NCBI GenBank assembly: GCA_036570425.1
Contig: DATCYF010000018.1
Location: 124,001 to 188,000, forward strand
DNA: 64,000 nt
Direction: 5' to 3'
Source of the DNA: Rhizorhapis sp036570425
GTDB lineage: Bacteria; Pseudomonadota; Alphaproteobacteria; Sphingomonadales; Sphingomonadaceae
A model generated the notes under the pieces. That model saw only the letters and a program-made list of their open reading frames with translations. It was not told the DNA's origin and ran no database searches. Shown piece by piece: positions 42,466 to 51,085 of the stretch; the first letter of the stretch is position 1; each line of letters opens with the position of its first letter. A program made the translations under genes and the position numbers.

Positions 42466-43415
42466 CCACGCACGTTTTCATTGATGGCGCAGCTGGCACC
42501 ACGGGCATCGAAATTCGGGATCGGCTCGTCGGACGCGATGAATTGTCGCTTATCACCTTGTCCGAAGCGGATCGGAAAGACGCCGCTGCGCGCAAGGCCG
42601 CGCTTAACGACGCTGATGTGGTGATTCTTTGCCTGCCTGATGACGCCGCGCGGGAAGCAGTGTCGCTTGTGGCAAATGATCGGACAAAAATCATTGATGC
42701 CTCGACGGCTCACCGCGTCGCGACGGGATGGACCTATGGCTTCCCGGAATTGGAGCCGGGGCTACGTCAGCAGCTATCGAGCGCCCGCTTTGTGTCCAAT
42801 CCGGGCTGCTATCCCACGGGCTTTCTGGCGCTTGTCCGTCCACTGATCCGCGGGGGTTTGATCCCTGCCGATTGGCCGCTGACCGCTAATGCCGTATCGG
42901 GCTATTCCGGCGGCGGGAAAGCCATGATCGCAGCGTTCGAAGATCCTGATGCGCCTGAATCGGCGGACACAGCCTTGCGCGCTTATGGGCTTGATCTGGC
43001 GCACAAGCATGTGCCGGAAATGCAGAAGCATTCAGGCGCAAAATACGCGCCGCTCTTCACCCCCGCCGTAGCTCGCGTCTATCGCGGCATGCTGGTGGAG
43101 GTGCCTTTGCAGCTTTGCGCCATGTCCAATGCGCCATCGCTGGAAGCCATACGCGACACGCTTGCTTTCGCTTACGAGGGATCGAAGCAGATCCACGTCG
43201 CGGACAAGGCGAGTTGCGAAGCATTGGGCCGGATGGAAATCGAGCAGGTCGGCGCAACCGATCGGCTGGACATCTTCGTTTTCGGCAATGAACGGACGGG
43301 CCAGGCGCGATTGATTGCGGCACTGGACAACCTTGGCAAAGGCGCGGCAGGTGCGGCGGTTCAGAACCTCAACATTCTTGCTGGATTGGACGAAATGGCT
43401 GGCCTGCGCCTTTAA
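42462..43415 (+). CDS. argC: N-acetyl-gamma-glutamyl-phosphate reductase (class 2)
   Basis: NADPH-dependent third step of arginine biosynthesis. The 317-residue length and FIDGAAGTTGIEIRDRL loop mark the short class 2 form. The catalytic cysteine is C116 in VSNPGCYPTGF, with VSGYSGGGKAM downstream. The ATG overlaps the stop of the NlpC/P60 gene (ATGA). No other arg gene is near. Confidence 0.96.
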   Translation: MTTHVFIDGAAGTTGIEIRDRLVGRDELSLITLSEADRKDAAARKAALNDADVVILCLPDDAAREAVSLVANDRTKIIDASTAHRVATGWTYGFPELEPGLRQQLSSARFVSNPGCYPTGFLALVRPLIRGGLIPADWPLTANAVSGYSGGGKAMIAAFEDPDAPESADTALRAYGLDLAHKHVPEMQKHSGAKYAPLFTPAVARVYRGMLVEVPLQLCAMSNAPSLEAIRDTLAFAYEGSKQIHVADKASCEALGRMEIEQVGATDRLDIFVFGNERTGQARLIAALDNLGKGAAGAAVQNLNILAGLDEMAGLRL

Positions 43416-43431
43416 GGCGGCGTGCCCCCAT

Positions 43432-43641
43432 TTAGTGAATCGTGCCGACAACCTCGTCGATGGATAGCCAGATAATCAGCCGTTCGATCTGCCGCCAATG
43501 GCAGAAGTGGATGTGATTGCCCACGTCCCTGCTGCGATCCGCGAGCGCCGCGGCTTGAAATCCCGCGTCGTCACCGAAACGGGTGATCAACTCCTGTGCA
43601 TCTTCAAAGCTTTTTCGGCTCGATAGATATGGCACCAGCAC
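43432..43641 (-). CDS. Small hypothetical protein
   Basis: A 69-residue soluble protein with FGDDAGFQAAALADRSRDVG and NHIHFCHWRQIERLIIWLS. I recall short proteins with an RSRD-x-GN-x-IHFC-x-WRQIERLI core as frequent in sphingomonads, without known function. GTG 43641 has GGGAG 7 nt upstream; the TTG at 43656 is the alternative. The conserved H/C/H core could bind metal (inference). Convergent with argC. Confidence 0.65.
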   Translation of the reverse strand: MLVPYLSSRKSFEDAQELITRFGDDAGFQAAALADRSRDVGNHIHFCHWRQIERLIIWLSIDEVVGTIH

Positions 43642-43825
43642 GCGTTGCTCCCGCAATCAGTTGAACAGTCGGGAGGTTCTATTCAATGGGCATGCCAATA
43701 TCGACGAAGTTAGTGCTACTGCCGCATGCGATGGTCAACGGAAGGTTATCCAAATGCCACTTCGGGACAATGTTCCCATATCGGTACGTCTGGCGTCCCA
43801 TCGCGAAGCATGGCAGAGAAGGTGC

Positions 43826-44002
43826 ATGACAGAAAAACAGCCTCAAGCCCGGCAAGGTGCGGGTGCCTTCATTGCACTTTTGACCATAACGGGCGCAATC
43901 GCCGGAGGTTTAGCGGGTCAGCCGACCATCGGGCTGCTCGCGGGACTGGGGGCAGGAATCGTCGTCGCCATTGTCATGTGGTTGCGAGATCGTTCCAAAT
44001 AA
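43826..44002 (+). CDS. Small two-helix membrane protein
   Basis: A 58-residue protein with a short basic N-terminus and two hydrophobic helices (AGAFIALLTITGAIAGGLAG and IGLLAGLGAGIVVAIVMWL) separated by QPT, ending in RDRSK. GAGAAGG precedes the ATG. Glycine zippers (GxxxG) suggest tight helix packing or oligomerisation. Family unknown. Followed by the dehydrogenase gene after 48 bp. Confidence 0.65.
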   Translation: MTEKQPQARQGAGAFIALLTITGAIAGGLAGQPTIGLLAGLGAGIVVAIVMWLRDRSK

Positions 44003-44050
44003 ATGCGGCTGACCTTGAACGCCGATGCGCAACGGCATAGTTAGGGCGCC

Positions 44051-45394
44051 ATGCTCAAGCACATCTTTCTTTTCATTCTTATTTGCCTTGCCATTGCCGC
44101 GGGCGCCTTCTTTTACCTGTCGCGGGGGGATACGGCTCGCCTGTCGGTGGCAGAGCTTTCCGGCCGCGAACCTCAACTCACTGCACCACGCAAGGAATTT
44201 ATCCCTACCGCAAATATCGCAAAGGCGGTTGGCTGGAAGGCGAATGAAAAGCCTGTTGCACCGAAGGGGCTGATGGTCGAGCGCTTTGCCGACGGTCTAG
44301 CCCACCCCCGATCCATGCTCCGCCTGGGCAATGGCGATATACTCGTTGCCGAAACCGGTAGCCCCAAGCGGGAGGTCGGTGGCATTACCGGCATTGTCAT
44401 GAATTTCCTGATGGGCAAAGCCGGTGCTGATGCGCCCTCGCCCAACCGCATCATTCTGTTGCGGGACAGCAATCGCGATGGCAAGGCGGATGAGCGGCAT
44501 GTTCTTCTGGAGGGACTCAATTCCCCTTATGGCATGGCGTTGGTGGGGGACACACTCTATGTCGCCAACACAGATGCGCTGATGGCCTTCCCCTACAAAC
44601 TCGGCGAAACTCGCATCAACGCCAAAGGGCGGAAGATCCTTGCCCTGCCCAGCCAAGCGCCTAATTTTCACTGGACCCGTAATCTGATCGCCAGCCCCGA
44701 CGGTTCGCTTCTCTATGTCGCGGTTGGATCGGCCAGCAACATCGCCGAATATGGTCTGGACAAGGAAGAAAACCGCGCCGACATCTTGGAGGTCAATCCC
44801 AAGACGGGCAGCTATCGCATATTCGCCAGCGGCATGCGTAATCCGGTGGGCATGGCATGGGAGCCCCATAGCGGAGAGCTTTGGGCTGTGGTCAATGAGC
44901 GGGATATGCTGGGCAGCGATCTAGTGCCAGATTATCTGACACGGGTCGAATTCGGCGCTTTCTATGGCTGGCCGTGGAATTACTGGGGCGGCTATGAAGA
45001 CAAACGCGTTGAGCCGGGACGTCCTGACCTGCGCGAATACACGCATCGGCCCGATTACGGCTTAGGCGCCCACACCGCTGCACTGGGTTTGACCTTTGCT
45101 GAGGGCGCCACACTGGGTGAACCGTTCACGAACGGCGCCTTTATCGGCCTGCACGGAAGCTGGAACCGCAAGCCGCTCGCGGGCTACAAGGTCGTATTCG
45201 TCAAATTTAATGAGAAGGGTCATCCCCAAGGCCTCCCCATTGATCTGCTTACCGGCTTTCTGACCAAGGAAGATGAAGCTCGGGGCCGTCCGGTGGATGT
45301 GCTGATAGACAATGCCGGGGCATTGCTGGTCAGTGATGACGTGGGTGGTGTGATCTGGCGGGTCAGCAATCCCAAGGCCGCCGCCGCGAAATAG
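44051..45394 (+). CDS. PQQ-dependent sugar (sorbosone/glucose) dehydrogenase family protein
   Basis: A 447-residue envelope protein with an N-terminal membrane anchor or signal (residues 4-22) and a six-bladed beta-propeller. Blade motifs include FADGLAHPRSMLRLGNGDIL, LNSPYGMALVGDTLYVAN, IFASGMRNPVGMAW and AAFIGLHGSWNRKPL-like FIGLHGSWNRKPLAGYKV. The family contains L-sorbosone dehydrogenase and soluble glucose dehydrogenase. Calcium/PQQ residues are plausible, but the substrate is unknown. Confidence 0.88.
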   Translation: MLKHIFLFILICLAIAAGAFFYLSRGDTARLSVAELSGREPQLTAPRKEFIPTANIAKAVGWKANEKPVAPKGLMVERFADGLAHPRSMLRLGNGDILVAETGSPKREVGGITGIVMNFLMGKAGADAPSPNRIILLRDSNRDGKADERHVLLEGLNSPYGMALVGDTLYVANTDALMAFPYKLGETRINAKGRKILALPSQAPNFHWTRNLIASPDGSLLYVAVGSASNIAEYGLDKEENRADILEVNPKTGSYRIFASGMRNPVGMAWEPHSGELWAVVNERDMLGSDLVPDYLTRVEFGAFYGWPWNYWGGYEDKRVEPGRPDLREYTHRPDYGLGAHTAALGLTFAEGATLGEPFTNGAFIGLHGSWNRKPLAGYKVVFVKFNEKGHPQGLPIDLLTGFLTKEDEARGRPVDVLIDNAGALLVSDDVGGVIWRVSNPKAAAAK

Positions 45395-45443
45395 GCCGCT
45401 CTTGCATGTAAGGAACGCGCCTGTTCAACATCAGCGGCCTTAT

Positions 45444-46346
45444 CTATGGATAGCTCACCGTTTTCGGCCGTCCCTCGGGAATAGGAATATATTCGTCCGC
45501 ATCGCCGGGAATTCTGGCGAAGCGCCCCGCTTTCCAGTCGTCGCGTGCAGCCATGATTCGGTCCTTGCTGGACGAAACGAAGTTCCACCACACATGACGT
45601 GGGGTGGCAAAGGCCTCACCCCCGCACAGCATGACCCGCGCGCCATCAACGCTCCGGAGCGTGGCACGAAGGCCGGGACGCAGCACATAAAGCGTCATGG
45701 GCCGAAGCGCCATATTGTCCAGCGCCGCGTCTCCGCCCGCCAGATATACCGCGCGCTCGTCAGCGTCCGCATCGATGGGTGCAGCCCCTCCGGGTTGCAG
45801 GCTGATGTCCGCATAAATGGTGTTCGCATGGGTCGTCACAGGCGCGCTTTGCCCCCAAAGCCGTCCCATGATCACGCGCGCACGAGCGTGATGTCCCTCT
45901 ATCACCGGCAGCGCGTCCTCCGGCACATGCTCGAAGGCCGGGTCCATCTCCTCGCGACCGTCGGGCAGCGCCAGCCACGTCTGGATGGCGGAGAGCTTGG
46001 ATGCTTTTGTTCGATCCTCGTCCGGTGAGCGTTCGCTATGAACGATGCCACTTCCCGCCGTCATCAGATTGACAGCGCCAGGTTCAATGAGTTGGCAGGA
46101 GCCTAATGAGTCGCGGTGCAGGAAGCTGCCTTCGAACATATAGGTCACCGTGGCCAGGTTGATATGCGGATGCGGCCGCACATCGATGCCCTGCCCCGGC
46201 GCAAGCTTTGCCGGTCCAGCCTGATCAAAGAATATGAAGGGTCCCACCATCGTCCGCTCCTTCGCCGGTAGCGAACGGTGCACGCGGAAATCACCCAGAT
46301 CATGGGTGGAAGGGGTGATCGCCTGTATGACGGGGGCTTCGCTCAT
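45444..46346 (-). CDS. Pirin family protein
   Basis: A 300-residue double-cupin protein. The N-terminal cupin carries the metal-binding set RPHPHINLATVTY, HRDS and GSGIVHSE; the C-terminal cupin is degenerate. Pirins vary from quercetinase-like enzymes to redox-sensing cofactors, so no reaction is assigned. Its start overlaps the stop of the GST gene by 4 bp; the two are one transcription unit, both plausible in detoxification. Confidence 0.92.
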   Translation of the reverse strand: MSEAPVIQAITPSTHDLGDFRVHRSLPAKERTMVGPFIFFDQAGPAKLAPGQGIDVRPHPHINLATVTYMFEGSFLHRDSLGSCQLIEPGAVNLMTAGSGIVHSERSPDEDRTKASKLSAIQTWLALPDGREEMDPAFEHVPEDALPVIEGHHARARVIMGRLWGQSAPVTTHANTIYADISLQPGGAAPIDADADERAVYLAGGDAALDNMALRPMTLYVLRPGLRATLRSVDGARVMLCGGEAFATPRHVWWNFVSSSKDRIMAARDDWKAGRFARIPGDADEYIPIPEGRPKTVSYP

Positions 46347-47056
46347 TCGCCATCCAGTTCCGGATAATAGCGGAAAATGCCCTCCTCATTAAAGGGGAGC
46401 CGTAGGCTGCTCGTCAGATAATCACGCAATTCCGGCAAATCCTGCACCTGCATATGCACCTTCATCAGTCTGGGATAATCGCGAGCAATCGTCCCCATGC
46501 GTTGGGGGAACGCGTAGCGCAGCCCCTCGACAAGCTGGAACAAGGACAGGTCGGCATAGGTCCAGCGGCCCTCCGCCAGCCAGTCACCTTCATCAGCCGC
46601 CAGGGCACGTTCGAAATAGGCCATATATTTCGGGATGCGCATGTCACGGAAATGCGCGGCGGCCTGTTTTGCTGCTTCCTTCTGATCTTCATAAAACAAT
46701 GCCGTCGACACCGGATGATGAACGTCATGCGCCTCTTCGACCATGTCAGCGATGGTCAACTGCACCTGGTTCAGCCAGTAGCGAGTCCGCATACGCCAGG
46801 GATCGAACCCGTGCCGTTCGGAGAGATACATCAGTATATTGGCCGTCTGCGCAATGACCGCGCTGTTCACGCGGAGATAAGGCGGCGCGAAGGCCGGCAT
46901 GTCCGCATGCCTCTTCATGTCGTCGATCAGCGCCTGAGCACCCTCTTCCCGTGCGCAGTCGCGGTACTCAATTCTTAAGGCCTCCATCGTCAGGCGGACA
47001 AATTCCCCTCGCCCCGGAATGTCCGGCCAATACCAGAAATCATATACCACCGGCAT
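46343..47056 (-). CDS. Glutathione S-transferase
   Basis: A 237-residue GST: a thioredoxin-like N-terminal domain (VYDFWYWPDIPGRGEFVRL, then VNSAVIAQTANILMYLSE with the cis-Pro/gamma-glutamyl region) and an all-helical C-terminal domain (TYADLSLFQLVEGLRYAFP). The arrangement resembles the sigma/pi-like GSTs with Tyr-type active site. The substrate is unknown. Upstream partner of the pirin gene. Confidence 0.9.
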   Translation of the reverse strand: MPVVYDFWYWPDIPGRGEFVRLTMEALRIEYRDCAREEGAQALIDDMKRHADMPAFAPPYLRVNSAVIAQTANILMYLSERHGFDPWRMRTRYWLNQVQLTIADMVEEAHDVHHPVSTALFYEDQKEAAKQAAAHFRDMRIPKYMAYFERALAADEGDWLAEGRWTYADLSLFQLVEGLRYAFPQRMGTIARDYPRLMKVHMQVQDLPELRDYLTSSLRLPFNEEGIFRYYPELDGE

Positions 47057-47079
47057 CTCTCCCGCATTTCAGGACCTGA

Positions 47080-47367
47080 TCAGTTTTCGCCCGGAGCCGT
47101 TGCCTTTATAGCGAGCGCATGCACCTTGTCGGACAACACTTCAGCCAGCGCCTTGTTCACCATGCGCTGGCGATTGACGCGGCTTTGGCCAACGAAGGCC
47201 TCCGCAACGATCTCCACCGTGAAATGGCTTTCGCCTGACCCATCATCCCCCATATGCCCGCTGTGCTTGGCGCTGTCGTTGATAACGGCAAGGTGCACGG
47301 GCGACAGGGCGGATTGCAGCCTTTGTTCAATTTCGGAGGCTACGGGGCCTTTCGGTAACTGGGTCAT
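47080..47367 (-). CDS. BolA family protein
   Basis: A 95-residue BolA/IbaG fold protein: EIEQRLQSALSPVHLAVIND, then HFTVEIVAEAFVGQSRVNRQRMV and KVHALAIKA. BolA proteins partner monothiol glutaredoxins in iron-sulfur handling and can bind DNA. It is divergent from the J-domain/cobS/cobT genes, a neighbourhood repeated in alphaproteobacteria. The frame runs further upstream to 48012, but that part is antisense to the J-domain gene. Confidence 0.93.
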   Translation of the reverse strand: MTQLPKGPVASEIEQRLQSALSPVHLAVINDSAKHSGHMGDDGSGESHFTVEIVAEAFVGQSRVNRQRMVNKALAEVLSDKVHALAIKATAPGEN

Positions 47368-47427
47368 TGTTCCTATATACCCCTTTCGATTCATCTTTAA
47401 TCGCGTTTTATCGCGCATGGGATTATT

Positions 47428-48039
47428 TTGGCTAGCGATCCATCCGAAACACGACAAAGGCACGGCCGCTTCCATGGACGCGTGGAAGGGCGGCAGACGC
47501 CTTGTGCCATTGCCGGTTGCGAAAAATACGGGGAATTCCGCGCACCGCCGGAAGGTGTACGGGGTACGTCCGATCGGCCAGGCGCATGGCGCTGGCTCTG
47601 CCTTGACCATGTGCGTGAATTCAACAAGGGATATAATTACTTCTCCGGAATGACTACCGATGAAATTCAAGAGGCGCAGCGGCCTTATGCCGGATGGGAA
47701 CGGGAAACGCGCGCTTTTTCTTCTAACGCGACCTCTCCACCGCCGCGCTGGCAAGACTTTACCGATCCGATCGATGCCATCGGTGCGCGGTTTCAGGAAA
47801 GGATGCGGGAAGCGCGGGCGCGCCAGGATGGGAAACCGCTTTCCGACGATGATCGAAAGGCATTGCGCACGCTTGGCCTCAACACCGACGCGGACCGAAA
47901 GATACTTCGTGCGCGTTATGCGGAACTGGTGCGGAAATATCATCCGGATCGCAATGGCGGAGATCGCAGTCATGAGAAGGCATTGCAGGACGTGATTTCT
48001 GCTTATACCCAATTGCGGAAGGCACCTGCGTTTGCCTAA
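47428..48039 (+). CDS. J-domain protein with N-terminal zinc-finger-like region
   Basis: A 203-residue co-chaperone-like protein. Its C-terminal 60 residues form a J domain (LRARYAELVRKYHPDRNGGD, HPD at 172-174). The N-terminal part has C26, C31, C58 and H61, which could bind one zinc ion, then FNKGYNYFSGMT, which recurs in this family. The start appears to be TTG at 47428. It precedes cobS by 117 bp. The J domain implies work with DnaK; the client is unknown, but CobS/CobT are candidates by context. Confidence 0.88.
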   Translation: MASDPSETRQRHGRFHGRVEGRQTPCAIAGCEKYGEFRAPPEGVRGTSDRPGAWRWLCLDHVREFNKGYNYFSGMTTDEIQEAQRPYAGWERETRAFSSNATSPPPRWQDFTDPIDAIGARFQERMREARARQDGKPLSDDDRKALRTLGLNTDADRKILRARYAELVRKYHPDRNGGDRSHEKALQDVISAYTQLRKAPAFA

Positions 48040-48156
48040 TTCCTGGATGCTGCTTGCCTTGGGCGAAGGCGAAGGATTAAGGCACTCCGCTATGCACGCT
48101 GGCTATGCCAGACACGAACGGCTTTCTTCGATTACGACTTTGGACAAGGCAAGAAC

Positions 48157-49164
48157 ATGACCGATATCCCCAATGCCCAGCCCGACACGCGCTCCGAAAC
48201 ACTGATGGATGCGCCCGACAAGGTCGTGAACGCCCGGCAGGCATTCGGGGTCGACATCGATCTGGAAATCCCCGCCTTTTCGCAAGCGGACGAGCGCGTA
48301 CCCGATATCGATCCTGCCTATGTGTTTGATCCGGACACCACGCTCGCGATCCTGGCGGGCTTTGCACATAATCGCCGCGTCATGGTGCAGGGCTATCACG
48401 GCACCGGCAAGTCCACGCACATCGAGCAAGTGGCGGCACGCCTTAACTGGCCATGCATCCGCATCAATCTCGATGCGCATATCAGCCGTATCGATCTGGT
48501 CGGCAGGGACGCCATCGTCCTGAAAGACGGACAGCAGGTAACGGAGTTCAAGGAAGGCCTTCTTCCCTGGGCGCTTCAGCATCCTGTCGCGCTGGTCTTT
48601 GACGAATATGATGCGGGCCGTCCCGATGTGATGTTCGTTATCCAGCGCGTACTGGAAACAGACGGGAAGATGACGCTCCTCGATCAGAACCGCGTCATCC
48701 GTCCAAATCGCTGGTTCCGCATGTTCGCAACATCGAACACGATTGGCCTGGGTGATACGACCGGCCTCTATCATGGTACGCAGCAGATCAACCAGGGGCA
48801 GATGGACCGCTGGAATCTGGTTGTTACGCTGAACTATCTCCCCGCCGCGACTGAGGCGCAGATCGTCCTCGCCAAATCGGGCGAATATGATCATGCGGAT
48901 GGAAAGAAAACCGTCGAAAACATGATCAAGGTCGCCGATCTTACCCGCCGGGGCTTCGTCAATGGCGACATTTCCACCGTCATGAGCCCCCGCACAGTGA
49001 TAAGCTGGGCGCAAAATGCGCTCATCTTCAACAGCGTCGGCTTTGCCTTTCGCCTTTCCTTCCTCAACAAATGCGACGAGGCGGAACGCACATTGGTGGC
49101 TGAATATTATCAGCGGGTCTTTGGCGAGGATCTACCCGAGAGTATTGTGGGGCGGGCCGCATGA
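48157..49164 (+). CDS. cobS: Cobaltochelatase subunit CobS (AAA+ ATPase)
   Basis: A 335-residue MoxR-type AAA+ ATPase of the CobNST cobalt chelatase. Walker A is GYHGTGKST (residues 79-87), Walker B lies in VALVFDEYDAG, and the sensor region has FATSNTIGLGDTTGLYHGT. The N-terminal segment (FGVDIDLEIPAFSQADERVP) is specific to CobS. Followed by cobT after 33 bp. No cobN or other cobalamin gene is in the window, so the partner of this ATPase is an open question. Confidence 0.94.
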   Translation: MTDIPNAQPDTRSETLMDAPDKVVNARQAFGVDIDLEIPAFSQADERVPDIDPAYVFDPDTTLAILAGFAHNRRVMVQGYHGTGKSTHIEQVAARLNWPCIRINLDAHISRIDLVGRDAIVLKDGQQVTEFKEGLLPWALQHPVALVFDEYDAGRPDVMFVIQRVLETDGKMTLLDQNRVIRPNRWFRMFATSNTIGLGDTTGLYHGTQQINQGQMDRWNLVVTLNYLPAATEAQIVLAKSGEYDHADGKKTVENMIKVADLTRRGFVNGDISTVMSPRTVISWAQNALIFNSVGFAFRLSFLNKCDEAERTLVAEYYQRVFGEDLPESIVGRAA

Positions 49165-49197
49165 TGTCCCATTTCGGCGTTTCTGCTGAACGATAAC

Positions 49198-51027
49198 ATG
49201 ACGGAACGCTCACCCCTTGATGAATTCAAGGCCGTGCTTGGCGGCACGGCACGCGCCATTGCAGCCGATCCGGAGGCGGAGCTGGCATTCACTTCCGATG
49301 CGCCGCATGCGGCCGGGAAGCATATCAAGGTGCCGATGCCGGGCCGCAATTTGCCACCCGAACAGGTGGCGGAAGCGCGCGGCTTCGCGGATAGCTTTGC
49401 ACTGAAACTGCGGCACCATAACGCGGCCATACATGCGAGAGGGGCGCCGTCGGAGCCAGTTGCCCGCGCGGTCTATGACGCCGTTGAGCAGGCGCGCGTT
49501 GAAGCTATCGGGTCGCGGCAGATGCTAGGCGTTGCCGCCAACCTCAATGAAGCGCTTATCCTGAAGATGCGCTCCGATCCTATCAGCCGTGCCCGTGGCC
49601 GCAATGAAGTGCCGCTGTCCACGGCCATCGGCCTGATGGTGCGCGAACGGCTGACCGGACAGGCTCCGCCCGAAGCGGCGCGTGCGGGCGTCGATCTTGT
49701 TCGTCAATGGATCGAAGACAAGGCTGGCGCTGATCTCGATTCGCTGGGCCTTGCGCTCGACGATCAACAGACATTTCAAAAGCTCAGCGCCGCTCTGCTC
49801 GAGCATCTCGATCTTGTGGATGCCGATGCCCCACCTGAACAGAGTGACGAGGACGGCTCCCAGGACGAGAACGAAGAAGGTGAGGACGAGCAAGAAGGCG
49901 ACGAGGATCAGGACAGCAAGGGCGAAGGCGATCAGTCCGTCGACACGCGCCAGCAGCAGGATAAAGGCGACGGCGAAGACAGCGACTCTGAATATAGTGA
50001 GGAGGAATTCGACTCCGAAGGTGACAAGGACCCGGCCGACTTAGGTGAAGAGGGCATGATGCCTGTCCGCCCGAACCGCCCACCCGCCGATCTGACACCG
50101 CAGTTCGATTATAACATCTGGTCGACCACCTATGACGAAATCGTCGCGGCGGAGGATCTCTGCGACGAGGACGAACTGAATCGCCTGCGCGGCTTTCTGG
50201 ACCAACAGCTCACGCACATGCAAGGGGCAGTGACCAAGCTCGCCAATCGTCTGCAGCGGCGGCTGATGGCGCAGCAGTCCCGCTCCTGGGATTTCGATCA
50301 GGAAGAAGGTTTGCTCGATTCGGCCCGGCTTGCCCGGGTAGTGGTAAACCCCACTCATAGCCTTTCCTACAAGAGCGAGCGCGATACGGAATTCCGTGAC
50401 ACGGTGGTCACGCTGCTGATCGATAATTCCGGTTCCATGCGCGGCCGGCCCATCAGCATCGCCGCCATCAGTGCCGACATATTGGCGCGCACCCTGGAAC
50501 GCTGTGGCGTCAAGACAGAAATACTCGGTTTCACGACACGCGCCTGGAAAGGGGGACAGTCGCGGGAAGACTGGCTGGCCGCAGGCCGCCCGCCCCATCC
50601 TGGCCGGCTGAATGACCTGCGCCATATCATCTACAAGAAGGCTGACGAACCCTGGCGTCGGGCGCGACGCAATCTCGGCCTGATGATGCGCGAAGGGCTG
50701 CTCAAGGAAAACATCGATGGCGAGGCGCTCCTCTGGGCGCATAACCGCCTAATCAGCCGGACCGAGGATCGCCGCATAATGATGGTCATCAGTGACGGCG
50801 CGCCAGTCGACGATTCCACCCTGTCCGTTAACAGCGGCACCTATCTGGAGCGTCATTTGCGGCAGGTTATCGAATGGATCGAAAACCGCTCTCCCGTGCA
50901 ACTCGTCGCCATTGGCATCGGCCATGATGTCACGCGCTATTATCGGCGCGCGGTGACGATCATGGACGCCGAACAGCTTGGCGGGACCATGGTGGAGCAG
51001 TTGGCCGGCCTTTTTGACGAAGATTGA
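49198..51027 (+). CDS. cobT: Cobaltochelatase subunit CobT (VWA protein)
   Basis: A 609-residue protein: an N-terminal helical region, a strongly acidic linker (about residues 213-290, EDGSQDENEEGEDEQEGDED type) and a C-terminal von Willebrand A domain. The MIDAS motif is DNSGS at residues 409-413. CobT forms the second ring on CobS. The acidic linker resembles that of ChlD/BchD chelatase subunits. Confidence 0.95.
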   Translation: MTERSPLDEFKAVLGGTARAIAADPEAELAFTSDAPHAAGKHIKVPMPGRNLPPEQVAEARGFADSFALKLRHHNAAIHARGAPSEPVARAVYDAVEQARVEAIGSRQMLGVAANLNEALILKMRSDPISRARGRNEVPLSTAIGLMVRERLTGQAPPEAARAGVDLVRQWIEDKAGADLDSLGLALDDQQTFQKLSAALLEHLDLVDADAPPEQSDEDGSQDENEEGEDEQEGDEDQDSKGEGDQSVDTRQQQDKGDGEDSDSEYSEEEFDSEGDKDPADLGEEGMMPVRPNRPPADLTPQFDYNIWSTTYDEIVAAEDLCDEDELNRLRGFLDQQLTHMQGAVTKLANRLQRRLMAQQSRSWDFDQEEGLLDSARLARVVVNPTHSLSYKSERDTEFRDTVVTLLIDNSGSMRGRPISIAAISADILARTLERCGVKTEILGFTTRAWKGGQSREDWLAAGRPPHPGRLNDLRHIIYKKADEPWRRARRNLGLMMREGLLKENIDGEALLWAHNRLISRTEDRRIMMVISDGAPVDDSTLSVNSGTYLERHLRQVIEWIENRSPVQLVAIGIGHDVTRYYRRAVTIMDAEQLGGTMVEQLAGLFDED

Positions 51028-51085
51028 ACTGCCGCCCGGTATGCGGTGTTGATTTTCGCTGTCTTTCTACTCAAGGACTGACAGG

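Noticed and set aside
47368..48012. N-terminal extension of the bolA frame to 48012
   Set aside because: It is antisense to the J-domain gene, and the BolA domain is complete from the ATG at 47367.
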